Source: Mycoplasmataceae bacterium (GTDB taxonomy: Bacteria; Bacillota_I; Bacilli_A; Mycoplasmatales; Mycoplasmoidaceae). From it: a stretch of 58,307 nt of DNA. The notes beneath the pieces were generated by a model, which worked only from the letters and a program-made list of their open reading frames with translations, had not been told where the DNA came from and searched no databases. The DNA lies in assembly GCA_031258945.1 (NCBI GenBank), contig JAIRME010000045.1:1-58307 (forward strand), in the 5' to 3' direction. Of the stretch, positions 58,086 to 58,307 are shown one piece after another. Both the position numbers and the translations under genes were made by a program. Position 1 is the stretch's first letter, and each line of letters starts with the position of its first letter.

Positions 58086-58307
58086 GTGAAGTTCAAGATA
58101 GTCAAATCATTATTAATATTAAACTGTGCAATTGTGGGGGGGGGTGACTCTTAGTTTATTTAGCACTTCGTGCTCTAAACCACAAACAGAGGTTGATCCA
58201 ACTGATTATGTAGGTAATGCAGACGGTAGTAATTGGAAAGGTTATGTAAGTGGGACACTTACATGTACATTTGATGATGATAACGGTTCTGCAACACTTA
58301 TTAATGG
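58086..58307 (+). CDS. Phase-variable lipoprotein, frame-shifted OFF by G9, 3' end beyond window
   Basis: From GTG 58086 the protein starts (M)KFKIVKSLLILNCAIVG and meets a G9 tract (58136-58144). With nine G the frame stops at TAG 58152-58154 after 22 codons. With eight G it continues VTLSLFSTSCSKPQTEV, a complete signal peptide with lipobox STSC, and stays open to the end of the window (VDPTDYVGNADGSNWKG and on). So the gene is a typical mollicute lipoprotein now switched OFF by one extra G, assuming no sequencing error. Confidence 0.8.

Overview
The window reads as the chromosome of a wall-less mollicute (Mycoplasma/Ureaplasma-type). It is very AT-rich, and almost every gene is intact only if UGA is read as tryptophan (genetic code 4); read with UGA as stop, nearly all would look broken. 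Lipoproteins are abundant, there are no cell-wall synthesis genes beyond uppS, and gene packing is tight with stop/start overlaps. The species cannot be fixed from the sequence alone.

Layout. 1-14.7 kb is housekeeping on the + strand: rpsD with a leader that may sequester its own Shine-Dalgarno, a divergent flippase-like membrane protein, then the classic block tsf-pyrH-frr-uppS-cdsA-dxr-polC, then xylA-xylB for D-xylose entry, closed by a terminator and a tRNA-Gly(CCC). 15-16.5 kb holds a surface protein behind paired C8/G8 tracts. 16.6-22.3 kb (- strand) holds a DEAD-box helicase with a DbpA-like RNA-binding tail, a decayed coding remnant, uvrA and two small membrane proteins. 22.5-47 kb is a surface-antigen island: lipoproteins, a four-gene operon headed by a 1070-residue membrane protein, Ig-like repeat proteins, a second large surface protein (1034 residues) followed by a duplicated fragment of itself, and a three-gene operon with BspA-type leucine-rich repeats. 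47.1-58 kb returns to housekeeping: a glycerophosphodiesterase, a six-gene - strand operon (tandem HAD phosphatase, potA, potB, potC, potD, tsaD), hrcA behind a CIRCE element, an unknown gene, and a nagB-like gene. The window ends inside a lipoprotein gene that is frame-shifted OFF.

Main theme. Six G/C homopolymers of 8-9 bases lie in this AT-rich window, and all are placed at surface-protein genes: in the spacer of a consensus promoter (23.3 kb), at the -35 position of two others (15.0 and 25.96 kb), inside coding sequence in an ON frame (24.38 kb) and in an OFF frame (58.14 kb), and one as the arm of an inverted repeat (14.97 kb). This looks like a multi-locus phase-variation network in which one operon (25.9-23.6 kb) carries both a promoter switch and a coding switch. 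A second theme is start codons placed 6-7 bases after a -10 hexamer (five genes), which predicts leaderless mRNAs.
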